This document shows, piece by piece, positions 1 through 5,731 of a stretch of DNA of 5,731 nucleotides (within the stretch, counting starts at the first letter, position 1; each line of letters begins with the position of its first letter). Made by a program: the position numbers and the translations under genes. A model generated the notes under the pieces. The model had not been told where the DNA came from. It ran no database searches and saw nothing but the letters and a program-made list of their open reading frames with translations. The DNA comes from Candidatus Aminicenantota bacterium (GTDB lineage: Bacteria > Acidobacteriota > Aminicenantia > Aminicenantales > UBA4085), in contig PMCY01000043.1 in assembly GCA_003154255.1 (NCBI GenBank), positions 9,315 through 15,045 of the forward strand, written 5' to 3'.

Positions 1-452
1 GGTCCGGTCAGGGTCACCGCATATTCGATGCCCTCGCCGAGGGGCCGCCATTCCAGGGCCGCAGGCGCCGCCGCCGCGTCCCCCAGGGGAGCGATCGCGG
101 TAATCGTTCCGCCGCGCACGGCGTCGTTGGTTGGAGGGATCCAGGAGGCGGGCTTCTGAAACAGCCCGGGGCCGAAAAGGATTCCCAGGATGAGAAGGAG
201 ACCCGCAGCTCCGGCCGCGGCCGTCCAGGGGCGAAGAAACCAGCCGCTCCCGCGCCGCCGGCGCGCGGACTCCACCGCGAAGGCGGGCGCCCCCGACGAT
301 TTCACCGCGCGAAGGACGAGGTCGCGCTCTCTCACGGTCCCGAAACAGGCGGTACAATTGAAAAAGTGCTCTTCAAAACGCACCCGACCGGACTCCTCCA
401 TCCGATTCAGGAGATAATCGTCGATTTGGTATTTTTGGGGACACGATCGCAT
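1..452 (-). CDS. Probable zinc-finger (ZAS/zf-HC2) transmembrane anti-sigma factor, C-terminus cut by window edge
   Basis: Translated from the ATG at 452-450, 150 complete codons are visible and the frame runs open off the left edge. The N-terminus holds the anti-sigma zinc motif His-x3-Cys-x2-Cys (H29, C33, C36), with an earlier C4 that could be the fourth ligand. An Arg-rich stretch (64-67) precedes one membrane helix at about 74-94. The remaining segment, outside the cytoplasm, carries a Leu-Glu-Trp...Tyr-Ala-Val-Thr-Leu pattern (about 133-148) like the fibronectin-like beta domains often found on such proteins. By family knowledge, the N-terminal domain binds an ECF sigma factor and holds it inactive at the membrane until a signal releases it. 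The gene lies 58 bases downstream of an ECF sigma gene on the same strand, which is the usual pairing. The start is supported by an AGGTGA ribosome binding site four bases upstream. Partner identity is inferred from adjacency; the signal is unknown. Confidence 0.85.
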   Translation of the reverse strand, partial: MRSCPQKYQIDDYLLNRMEESGRVRFEEHFFNCTACFGTVRERDLVLRAVKSSGAPAFAVESARRRRGSGWFLRPWTAAAGAAGLLLILGILFGPGLFQKPASWIPPTNDAVRGGTITAIAPLGDAAAAPAALEWRPLGEGIEYAVTLTG

Positions 453-456
453 CTTT

Positions 457-462
457 TCACCT
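457..462 (-). promoter_or_regulatory. Shine-Dalgarno site of the anti-sigma gene
   Basis: The minus strand reads AGGTGA, then AAAG, then ATG. The four-base spacing is short but workable. This site fixes the ATG at 452-450 as the start. It contrasts with ftsK and the sigma gene in the same window, which show no comparable site. Confidence 0.65.
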
Positions 463-510
463 GATTCCTTGATAATCATTTAGTCGTCGCTAGATGAGAA
501 AAATGGAAAA

Positions 511-1011
511 TCATCGTTTCATTTTCTTGCGCAGCAGCTTCTGGGCGTAGTTGACCCGCTCGCTGACCTTGGCCGGGGAGATGCCCAGCCGGCGAGCCGT
601 TTCTTCGCGGGTCAGCTCCAGCAGGAAGTAAAGGTCCAAGACTTCCTTGTACTGGGGTTTTAGGGCGGCCACGGCGGCGATCATCCGTTCCAACTCTTGA
701 TCCCGCTCGGCGTTCTCGGGAGGTCCCACCGGGGTCGCCGGCTCGGGCGCGTATTTGAGGATTTTGGTCTTGCGGCGGAAATAGTCGGCGATGCGGCGAA
801 CGGTGATGGTGTAGATGAAAGTTCCGATCGCCGATTCGCCCCGGAATTCCCCACTCCTGATTTTTTCCACGGCCTGGACCAGGACCTCGTTGGTGATGTC
901 CTCCCAATCGGCGTTGTTGGCCCCCAGGGTCCGACGGACTTTGAAGCCGATCTTGGGACGGAATTCCTGAACGACTTCGTCCAGATTGAGCCGCGGCTTC
1001 GAGGGCGTCAT
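511..1011 (-). CDS. ECF-type RNA polymerase sigma factor (sigma-70 family)
   Basis: This complete 166-residue protein has the usual ECF size and two-domain layout. Region 2 covers about residues 12-81. Its core-binding part is around D35-V48 (Asp-Trp-Glu-Asp-Ile-Thr-Asn-Glu). Its -10-recognition part is around F56-R80, ending in the typical basic Tyr-Phe-Arg-Arg-Lys. A linker rich in Pro and Glu (about 87-103) leads to region 4 (about 107-166). Region 4 has the Leu-Lys-Pro-Gln-Tyr-Lys-Glu-Val-Leu helix and a helix-turn-helix (Thr-Arg-Glu-Glu-Thr-Ala-Arg-Arg-Leu-Gly-Ile-Ser-Pro, 134-146) for -35 binding. A very basic tail ends the protein. Its role is to direct RNA polymerase to a small regulon under control of the downstream anti-sigma. 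The ATG at 1011 is favoured because a strong promoter lies just upstream, leaving a leader of only about 14 bases. The ECF group and target genes cannot be told from this window. Confidence 0.93.
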   Translation of the reverse strand: MTPSKPRLNLDEVVQEFRPKIGFKVRRTLGANNADWEDITNEVLVQAVEKIRSGEFRGESAIGTFIYTITVRRIADYFRRKTKILKYAPEPATPVGPPENAERDQELERMIAAVAALKPQYKEVLDLYFLLELTREETARRLGISPAKVSERVNYAQKLLRKKMKR

Positions 1012-1031
1012 GATCTTCGGAATCAGGGGGG

Positions 1032-1060
1032 ATTATAGCGGCCGTTCCCGGGCCTGGCAA
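1032..1060 (-). promoter_or_regulatory. Sigma-70-type promoter of the sigma/anti-sigma operon
   Basis: On the minus strand, TTGCCA (1060-1055) is followed by exactly 17 bases and TATAAT (1037-1032). The -10 is a perfect consensus and the -35 matches TTGACA at five of six positions. Transcription would be expected to start near 1024-1026, giving a leader of roughly 13-15 bases before the sigma ATG. No clear Shine-Dalgarno sequence lies in that leader. The promoter lies wholly between the ftsK stop (1069) and the sigma start, so the sigma operon need not depend on ftsK transcription. Confidence 0.75.
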
Positions 1061-1068
1061 GCCGGGGG

Positions 1069-3435
1069 CTAACCGGCGTCTTCTTCTTCTCCGGGCGCGC
1101 CCCGGCCGGCCAGGAATTCCTTGGCCTCGACCAGGATCTCGCGCGGTTTGCTGCCCTCGGCCGGGCCCAGGATGCCTTCCTGCTCCATCTGATCGATGAT
1201 CCGCGAAGCCCGGGCATAACCGAGCTTGAGGCGGCGCTGGAGGTAGGAGGCCGAAGCCTGCCCCGTGCTGAGGACAAGCGAGACGGCCTCTTCGTAGCGC
1301 TCGTCCCGTTCGCCTTCCTCGAGGAAGCTGGGGCCGTTCGAGGAATCCAGGATGTTGGTGATACGCTCGTCATAGACGGGATCGGCCTGCTCGGAGACGA
1401 AGTGGACCAGACGCTGAATCTCGGCATTGCTGATAAACGCGCCGTGCAAGCGGATCAGGCGGGGGTTGCTCGGCGGGATGAAGAGCATGTCGCCCTTGCC
1501 CAGGAGCTTCTCGGCCCCGCCCGAATCCAGGATGATGCGCGAGTCGATCTTGGTCGGAACTCGGAAGGCGATGCGGCTGGCGAAGTTATTCTTGATCGTG
1601 CCGGTGATGACGTCGATCGACGGCCGCTGGGTGGCCAGGACGAGGTGGATGCCCACCGCCCGGGCCAGCTGGGCCAGGCGGCTGATGGCGTAGTCGACAT
1701 CCTGCCCGCTGATCATCATCAGCTCGGCCAGCTCGTCGATGATGATGACGATATAGGGCATCGGCTGCAGGTCGGCCTTCTCCTCGTCCGTCAACCGGCC
1801 TTTCTTCTCCTTAAGGGTCTGGGAAATCTGCTGGTTGTACTGTTGGATGTTGTGGACCTTGTGCTGGCCGAGAACATGCAGGCGCTCCTGCATCCGCTTG
1901 ACCGCATCCATCAGGACGTAGCCGGCTTTCTTGGGGTCCTTGATGACCGGGCTGAGCAGGTGGGGGATGCCCTCATAAAGCGAGAACTCGATCTGCTTGG
2001 GATCGATGAGGACGAGCTTGACCTCCTCGGGCGTGGCCTTGTAGAGGATGCTGGCGATGAGGGCGTTGAGGGCGACGCTTTTGCCCGTGCCCGTGGCGCC
2101 GGCGATGAGGAGATGAGGCATCTGGGTCAGGTCGGTGATGTAAACATCGCCGTGGACGCTCTTGGCCAGAGCGATGGTCAGCTTGGAGGGCGAGGACTGG
2201 AATTCCTCCGAGGCCAGGATGTCCCGTAAGCGGATGATCTCGCGTTTATTGTTGGGGATCTCGACCCCCAACGCCGAATGACCGGGGATTCTCTGGACCC
2301 GGACGGATTCGGCCCGCAGGGCCAGGGAGAGGTCTTCGGACAGGTTGGTGACCTGGGCGATCTTGACGCCCGGGCTGGGGTAGAATTCGTAGGTGGTGAT
2401 GACCGGCCCGGGGCTGTATTCCTTGACCTCGCCTTCGATGTGGAATTCCCGGAGCTTGTCTTCGATAAGGCGTTTTTTCTCCAGGAGCTCGGCTTTGTCG
2501 ATCTTCTCCATGGGCGTTCCCGCCTCGAGGAGGGTCAAGGGCGGGAAATTGTAGGCGCTTTCGATCTCCGGGAAGAGGGCCGGTTCCGGGCGCGGCGGAG
2601 CGGCTTTGTTGGGACGGAACTTGCCCGGCTTGAGGTCCGGCGCGGGTTTGCGGGTCTCGCGGGAGGATGGAATTTCCGGCTCCGGCTCGAAGGGCAATTG
2701 GCTGCCCTTTTTTTTGTCCTTAGCCGTCTTCTTGGATTCGGGCGGCGCAGACGCTTCCTTGGGTGTCGCCGACGCCTTGGCCGCCTTGGGCTTTTCCGTG
2801 ATCTTGATCTTCACGTCCCTGGGGGCGAAGGTGAACAGGCGGGCCGCCGCTTGAAAGGCTTTCTTGAACGATAGGCCCGTGGCCAAGGCCAGGAAGAGGA
2901 CCGCCGCCGCGACGAGGAAAATTAAAGCCCCCGTCGTATTGAGGAGTCCGGTCAGACCGGCGTTGATCATGTAGCTGATGATTCCGCCCGGCTGGATCTG
3001 GGTGCCCCGCCAGGGGATATCCTGCAGGATCAGGTTGAGCAGGGGGCCGAGGATGGCGAGGACGAGGGCGAATAGGCCGGCTTTGCGCCAGAGGTGCTTC
3101 TTCTCGCCGATCAGGATGGCTTTGATGCCCAGATATCCCAGCATGAAGGGCAGGAGAAGCGATGTCAGGCCCAGGCCCTGGAAGGCCGTGGCGGCCAGCC
3201 AAGCGCCGACCTTGCCCCCGATATTGCGGGCGCCGTGACCCAGGGCTCCGGAAGAGGCCCAGGAGCGATCCTGAGAATCGTAGCTGATCAGGCTGAGGAG
3301 CAGGAACAAAGCGGCGAAAAGGAGGAGAATGCCCGCGATCTCCGTGGAGATGGGGGGCTTCTTTTTGGGCGCGGATTTCCCACCGTTGGATTTGGCCGCC
3401 GGAGAAGACTGTTTTTTCTTTTTTGCCGGGCTCAT
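1069..3435 (-). CDS. ftsK: DNA translocase FtsK/SpoIIIE
   Basis: This complete 788-residue protein pumps double-stranded DNA through the division septum and, with Xer recombinases, helps resolve and segregate chromosome ends. A Lys-rich N-terminus (1-27) precedes about four membrane helices (near 31-51, 84-109, 117-137, 165-188). A short Lys/Pro/Ala/Glu linker follows (about 205-295). The alpha domain (about 300-430) contains Pro-Gly-Pro-Val-Ile-Thr-Thr-Tyr-Glu. The RecA-like motor has Walker A Gly-Ala-Thr-Gly-Thr-Gly-Lys-Ser (446-453), Ile-Asp-Pro-Lys (477-480), Walker B ending D567-E568, and Thr-Gln-Arg-Pro-Ser (602-606). A C-terminal winged-helix gamma domain (about 710-770) has the Gln-Arg-Arg-Leu-Lys-Leu-Gly-Tyr-x-Arg-Ala signature that reads polar sequence motifs. 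The linker is far shorter than in E. coli FtsK, as in many other bacteria. The start is firm: an in-frame TAA lies five codons upstream and the next Met is residue 98. All key motor residues are intact. Confidence 0.98.
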   Translation of the reverse strand: MSPAKKKKQSSPAAKSNGGKSAPKKKPPISTEIAGILLLFAALFLLLSLISYDSQDRSWASSGALGHGARNIGGKVGAWLAATAFQGLGLTSLLLPFMLGYLGIKAILIGEKKHLWRKAGLFALVLAILGPLLNLILQDIPWRGTQIQPGGIISYMINAGLTGLLNTTGALIFLVAAAVLFLALATGLSFKKAFQAAARLFTFAPRDVKIKITEKPKAAKASATPKEASAPPESKKTAKDKKKGSQLPFEPEPEIPSSRETRKPAPDLKPGKFRPNKAAPPRPEPALFPEIESAYNFPPLTLLEAGTPMEKIDKAELLEKKRLIEDKLREFHIEGEVKEYSPGPVITTYEFYPSPGVKIAQVTNLSEDLSLALRAESVRVQRIPGHSALGVEIPNNKREIIRLRDILASEEFQSSPSKLTIALAKSVHGDVYITDLTQMPHLLIAGATGTGKSVALNALIASILYKATPEEVKLVLIDPKQIEFSLYEGIPHLLSPVIKDPKKAGYVLMDAVKRMQERLHVLGQHKVHNIQQYNQQISQTLKEKKGRLTDEEKADLQPMPYIVIIIDELAELMMISGQDVDYAISRLAQLARAVGIHLVLATQRPSIDVITGTIKNNFASRIAFRVPTKIDSRIILDSGGAEKLLGKGDMLFIPPSNPRLIRLHGAFISNAEIQRLVHFVSEQADPVYDERITNILDSSNGPSFLEEGERDERYEEAVSLVLSTGQASASYLQRRLKLGYARASRIIDQMEQEGILGPAEGSKPREILVEAKEFLAGRGAPGEEEDAG
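2707..2715 (-). other. A8 homopolymer / A-AAA-AAG slippery tract in the ftsK linker
   Basis: Codons 241-243 read AAA AAA AAG on the coding strand, giving eight consecutive A (2715-2708) followed by G. The last seven bases form the heptamer A-AAA-AAG in the correct phase for -1 slippage, as at the classic dnaX site. The tract lies between the membrane domain and the motor. A net +1 shift here meets a TGA at 2537-2535. The lysine-rich N-terminus contains the same in-phase heptamer at 3424-3418, so the motif may simply reflect lysine codons. Confidence 0.35.
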
Positions 3436-3446
3436 GGATTTGGAAA

Positions 3447-3455
3447 ATTATATCA
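3447..3455 (-). promoter_or_regulatory. Extended -10 promoter of ftsK
   Basis: The minus strand reads TGATATAAT, a perfect -10 hexamer (3452-3447) with the TGn extension. No TTGACA-like -35 lies 16-18 bases upstream; that position reads GAGGCC, inside an inverted repeat. The -10 ends 11 bases before the ftsK ATG, so transcription would begin about 3-6 bases upstream of the start codon. The bases between (TTTCCAAATCC and its flank) contain no Shine-Dalgarno sequence. Confidence 0.6.
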
Positions 3456-3457
3456 TA

Positions 3458-3477
3458 AAGAGGCCCGCTGGCCTCTT
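3458..3477 (-). terminator. Perfect hairpin after the glycosyltransferase gene, possible terminator or operator
   Basis: AAGAGGCC and GGCCTCTT form a perfect 8-bp stem around a four-base loop. Flanking TATC (3451-3454) and GATA (3478-3481) could extend it with a bulge. It starts about 28 bases after the glycosyltransferase stop codon. In the transcript direction the stem is followed by TATGATATAATTTT, which is AT-rich but not a pure U run. It therefore fits a moderate intrinsic terminator for the upstream gene. It also covers the -35 zone of the ftsK promoter, so a protein-binding operator is an alternative. A weaker G/C stem (3483-3487 with 3498-3502, loop of ten) sits just upstream. Confidence 0.5.
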
Positions 3478-3505
3478 GATAACCCGCAAATCAGTCGGCG
3501 GGCGC

Positions 3506-5731
3506 TTATCGGACCCGACCGACCGGCTTCAGTTCCAAGACCGACGGAGGCCGGGGCGGGCGGCGGCTGCTCCCGGTCCCGCGGTTGCCGATGACGACAC
3601 GGAAGGATTCGGGGAGCGCGGCGTAGGCGGCCCGCTTTTCCAGAGGAACGGTCCTCTCGGCCTTGAACGAGCCGGCTCGACCGGCGAAAAGATCGAGTCG
3701 TTCCAGGACCCGGCCTTCCGCGTCCTTCAGCTCCACGTAAGGATTTTCGACGAAGGAACCGCCGGCCTTGAGCGCGCCCCCAAGAACGGAGCTCCAGACC
3801 GACGCCGCCGGCCCGTTGCGGCGGATTACGGTGAAGGCCTGGACATAGCCGCCGGCTTGGTCGGCCGGAAAAGTTCCGTAGCGATAGGCGGCGTTGAAAC
3901 GCCCATCCCGCAAGGCCGCCGCGTCGAGGGCTTGGGGAAGCTCAAATTCTTTCCGATAGGGATGTTCCGGCGGTTCCCGGAGCAGGTTGGGCCACAGGCG
4001 GTACTCGTATCCGATGAAGATCCGCGCGCCTTCGGGCAGCGCGGGAAGATCGGCGCCGTTCCCGGCCTGGAAATCGGCTTCCGCCGGAGCTTCCCCGTCG
4101 AAGAGGACCAGGCGGAATAATTCTCGTCCGGCGGCATCCGTGATCCGCACGTAGGGCCAGCGGACGCGCTCACCCGCTTCGATCCAGCCGCCGGCCCAGA
4201 TCGAGCTTTCCAGCCTCCAGCCTTTTCCTGCCGTCCGGACGAGTCGGAGGTCCTGGGCGTAACGGAGATAGTTCCCGGGGAAACGGAAGTTCGGTGTCCG
4301 GCTCAGCCGATAGATCCGGATCAGGGGATTGTGCAGGAAATCGAGATCGTATTTGTAGGACGAAGCGAAGGATTTGACGAGTGTCCCTTCGGCCTCCAAT
4401 TCGCGGTAGAAAGCGGCTTGGCCGGGAAACGTCATGGGATCACTGATGAAGCGTCCGGCCATGGCCTCGCTCGTGACCACGAATTCGGCCTTATCGTCCC
4501 GAGCCAGGGCGTCCAAGTCGCGGGTTCCGAGGGCATGTTCGTAAATGATGGAGAATACGGCGCGCGATATCGGCGGCCCGTAGCTTTCCATGGCCACTTT
4601 GGCGCCGGGCGGGAAGTTGAATTCGATCCAGTCCTTGGCCTGTGTCCGCGTTTCGGGCTGGGCGATGGACCGGTCGTAACGGAGCGTCTGGAAGGCCGAA
4701 GGGACGACCGCCACGGCCCCCAGGGCCAGGGGAAAAACAATGGCCGCGGACACGGCCCATGGCCGCTTTCCCGGGCGGCTCTTCCAGCGGGCGGCCAGCC
4801 AGCGGCCCGCGAGATCGGCGAACCAGGCCGCCAGAAGAATGAAGAAGGGAGCCAAGGGCAGGAAGTATCGCGTGGCCCGTGTCTTCCAGCTGCCGATTAT
4901 AAGGAGCAGGACGATGGGGTAGGACAGCAGGATCAGCTCGCGCGCCTTGCGGCGGAAGATCGTGGCGACGATGCCCCCGAACGCCAGGTATTGGGCCCAG
5001 CGTCCGATGTTGTCGCGGAATCCGTATTGGAGATAGAACAGCCAGGCCGAATGCTGGGGAGAATCTCCGAAATGCCCCTCGTTCAACAGGTGGTTGGCCT
5101 GCCAAGTGAAATCGGCCTTGAATTTCTTGAGATTAAGAACGGCATAGGGGCAGCCAAGCAGGAAGACGGCCAGAAAAACGAAACCGGAAAGGTAGAGGGG
5201 CCAAAAAAATACGATTTTTTTCTTGGGCTCATGATTCTCCAGGACGTGGAAGACATGGGCCAGGAAGAGTGGCAGGAACATCATGTGGCCGCCGTACTTC
5301 ATGGCCATGGCCGCCCCGGCGGCCAGGCCGGTGAAGATGTAGTCGCGGGGCCTGCCTTTCTCGTACACCCGCCAGATGAAATAGAAGGCCAGGACCATGA
5401 AGAAGACCATGGCGGCGTCCGGCATCATGGCATGGGACGTTGTGGTGTGCTCGAGCGAAAAGGTGAGAAAAATGGCGGCCAGCAGACCTACCGTAGGATT
5501 GTACATCCGCAGTCCGATCAGGTAGAGGAGCAGGATCGTGCCGATGCTGAGCACGGCCGAAAGGGCCCGGCCGATCAGGTAATAGGTCCCCGGATGGTCG
5601 ATGTAGTAGCTAATGAACTGGCGGTTGTCGTGGAACGTGCCGTCCGCCCGCCCGACCCAGTAATAGATCTTCCATAGTCCGGCCAGGGAATACATGTACA
5701 GCGTCGGGACGTGGAAGAAATGGGGATTCAG
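3506..5731 (-). CDS. GT-C (PMT/ArnT-like, family 39 type) membrane glycosyltransferase, N-terminus cut by window edge
   Basis: The frame is open to the right edge, giving 741 visible residues (numbered here from the edge). The first are Leu-Asn-Pro-His-Phe-Phe-His-Val-Pro, matching the Asn-Pro-His-Phe...Pro-Ser-Leu-Tyr motif typical of these proteins. The true start, and probably the catalytic Asp/Glu loop, therefore lie outside the window; the Met at residue 13 is internal. About nine or ten membrane helices follow (near 50-72, 81-96, 106-122, 131-162, 173-199, 244-259, 266-282, 289-309, 325-347), with H100 and D105 in an outer loop. The rest, about 348-741, is a large soluble region. It starts with Thr-Arg-x-x-Ala-x-x-Trp-Ile (361-369) and ends in a tandem duplicated domain. 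The family moves sugars from lipid-phosphate carriers to lipids, proteins or glycans on the outer face of the membrane; the acceptor here is unknown. No neighbour in the window clarifies its pathway. Confidence 0.88.
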   Translation of the reverse strand: MNPHFFHVPTLYMYSLAGLWKIYYWVGRADGTFHDNRQFISYYIDHPGTYYLIGRALSAVLSIGTILLLYLIGLRMYNPTVGLLAAIFLTFSLEHTTTSHAMMPDAAMVFFMVLAFYFIWRVYEKGRPRDYIFTGLAAGAAMAMKYGGHMMFLPLFLAHVFHVLENHEPKKKIVFFWPLYLSGFVFLAVFLLGCPYAVLNLKKFKADFTWQANHLLNEGHFGDSPQHSAWLFYLQYGFRDNIGRWAQYLAFGGIVATIFRRKARELILLSYPIVLLLIIGSWKTRATRYFLPLAPFFILLAAWFADLAGRWLAARWKSRPGKRPWAVSAAIVFPLALGAVAVVPSAFQTLRYDRSIAQPETRTQAKDWIEFNFPPGAKVAMESYGPPISRAVFSIIYEHALGTRDLDALARDDKAEFVVTSEAMAGRFISDPMTFPGQAAFYRELEAEGTLVKSFASSYKYDLDFLHNPLIRIYRLSRTPNFRFPGNYLRYAQDLRLVRTAGKGWRLESSIWAGGWIEAGERVRWPYVRITDAAGRELFRLVLFDGEAPAEADFQAGNGADLPALPEGARIFIGYEYRLWPNLLREPPEHPYRKEFELPQALDAAALRDGRFNAAYRYGTFPADQAGGYVQAFTVIRRNGPAASVWSSVLGGALKAGGSFVENPYVELKDAEGRVLERLDLFAGRAGSFKAERTVPLEKRAAYAALPESFRVVIGNRGTGSSRRPPRPPSVLELKPVGRVR
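3584..3790 (-). repeat. Second copy of a tandem duplicated domain in the glycosyltransferase C-terminus
   Basis: Residues about 648-716 (from the window edge) resemble residues 510-578. The ungapped core from Pro-Tyr-Val (664) to Gly684 is identical to the first copy at 13 of 21 positions, including Asp-Ala-x-Gly-Arg-x-Leu and Leu-Phe. A later Ala-Leu-Pro-Glu (705-708) and x-Ile-Gly also recur, after a three-residue insertion. The last 20 or so residues of the protein are Arg/Pro-rich. Confidence 0.65.
3998..4204 (-). repeat. First copy of a tandem duplicated domain in the glycosyltransferase C-terminus
   Basis: Residues about 510-578 (from the window edge) contain Ala-Gly-x-x-Ile-x-Ala-Gly-Glu, then Pro-Tyr-Val-Arg-Ile-Thr-Asp-Ala-x-Gly-Arg, then Leu-Phe-x-Gly and Ala-Leu-Pro-Glu (564-567). 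The alternating pattern looks beta-rich. It matches the downstream copy at an offset of 138 residues. The spacer between copies includes a Trp-Pro-Asn...Pro-Tyr-Arg-Lys segment not found after copy two. Confidence 0.65.

Noticed and set aside
190..417. Plus-strand 75-codon open frame in the left end region
   Set aside because: It is antisense to the anti-sigma coding region, which has the zinc motif, a membrane helix and a ribosome site. The product is Arg-rich with no features.
1044..1048. GGAAC on the minus strand, resembling an ECF -35 core upstream of the sigma gene
   Set aside because: No matching ECF -10 is found at 16-17 bases downstream; that position falls in a C run. The GGAAC lies inside the spacer of a much better housekeeping promoter.
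476..1060. Minus-strand open frame overlapping the sigma gene in another frame
   Set aside because: The alternative frame gives an Arg/Pro/Gly-rich product without domains, while the chosen frame encodes an intact ECF sigma factor.
1040..1071. GC-rich imperfect inverted repeat (CCCGGC / GCCCGGG) after the ftsK stop as a terminator
   Set aside because: The pairing needs a bulge and no T run follows; the AT-rich bases downstream are the -10 element of the sigma promoter.
1402..2229. Plus-strand open frame (275 codons) opposite the ftsK motor region
   Set aside because: It lies across the most conserved part of ftsK, and its sequence is a low-complexity mirror rich in Asp, Leu and Gly. The same applies to the plus-strand frames near 2278-2874 and 3329-4120.
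4331..5677. Long plus-strand open frame (448 codons) opposite the glycosyltransferase gene
   Set aside because: It is antisense to a gene with clear membrane helices and family motifs. Its translation is rich in Gly, Gln, Glu and Asp without recognisable domains, as expected from a GC-rich complement.
1..5731. tRNA/rRNA genes, CRISPR arrays, insertion sequences, attachment sites or a defence-type gene cluster
   Set aside because: Coding sequence covers nearly all the window. The gaps (58, 57 and 70 bases) are too short for such elements, and no direct-repeat array or terminal inverted repeats were seen.

Overview
The window is about 5.7 kb of GC-rich bacterial DNA, with every supported gene on the minus strand. 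Gene order in the direction of transcription (right to left) is: (1) a membrane glycosyltransferase of the GT-C/PMT type, cut at its N-terminus by the right window edge; (2) a complete ftsK/spoIIIE-type DNA translocase gene; (3) a complete ECF-type RNA polymerase sigma factor; (4) its probable zinc-finger anti-sigma partner, cut at its C-terminus by the left window edge. No tRNA, rRNA, CRISPR array, insertion sequence or phage gene was seen. No gap between genes reaches 100 bases.

The organism is probably a free-living or sediment bacterium with a high-GC genome. A four-helix FtsK with a short linker, an ECF sigma with a ZAS/zf-HC2 membrane anti-sigma, and a large PMT-like protein together recall Acidobacteriota/Aminicenantota-type genomes. 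That placement is an impression from protein style, not a demonstrated assignment.

The regulatory layout is fairly clear. The glycosyltransferase gene ends at 3506. A perfect 8-bp inverted repeat (3458-3477) then separates it from ftsK. ftsK has an extended -10 promoter (TGATATAAT) only 11 bases from its ATG and no Shine-Dalgarno sequence, so its message may be leaderless. After the ftsK stop, a near-consensus housekeeping promoter (TTGCCA, 17 bases, TATAAT) drives the sigma gene from within the 57-base gap. The anti-sigma gene follows 58 bases after the sigma stop and has a good ribosome binding site, so the two form a small operon.

Functionally these are three separate units: cell-envelope glycosylation, chromosome segregation at division, and a stress or envelope signalling sigma/anti-sigma switch. 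I found no convincing undescribed system. The points most worth a second look are the tandem duplicated domain at the C-terminus of the glycosyltransferase, the ftsK promoter/hairpin arrangement, and an A8 slippery tract between the membrane and motor parts of ftsK.
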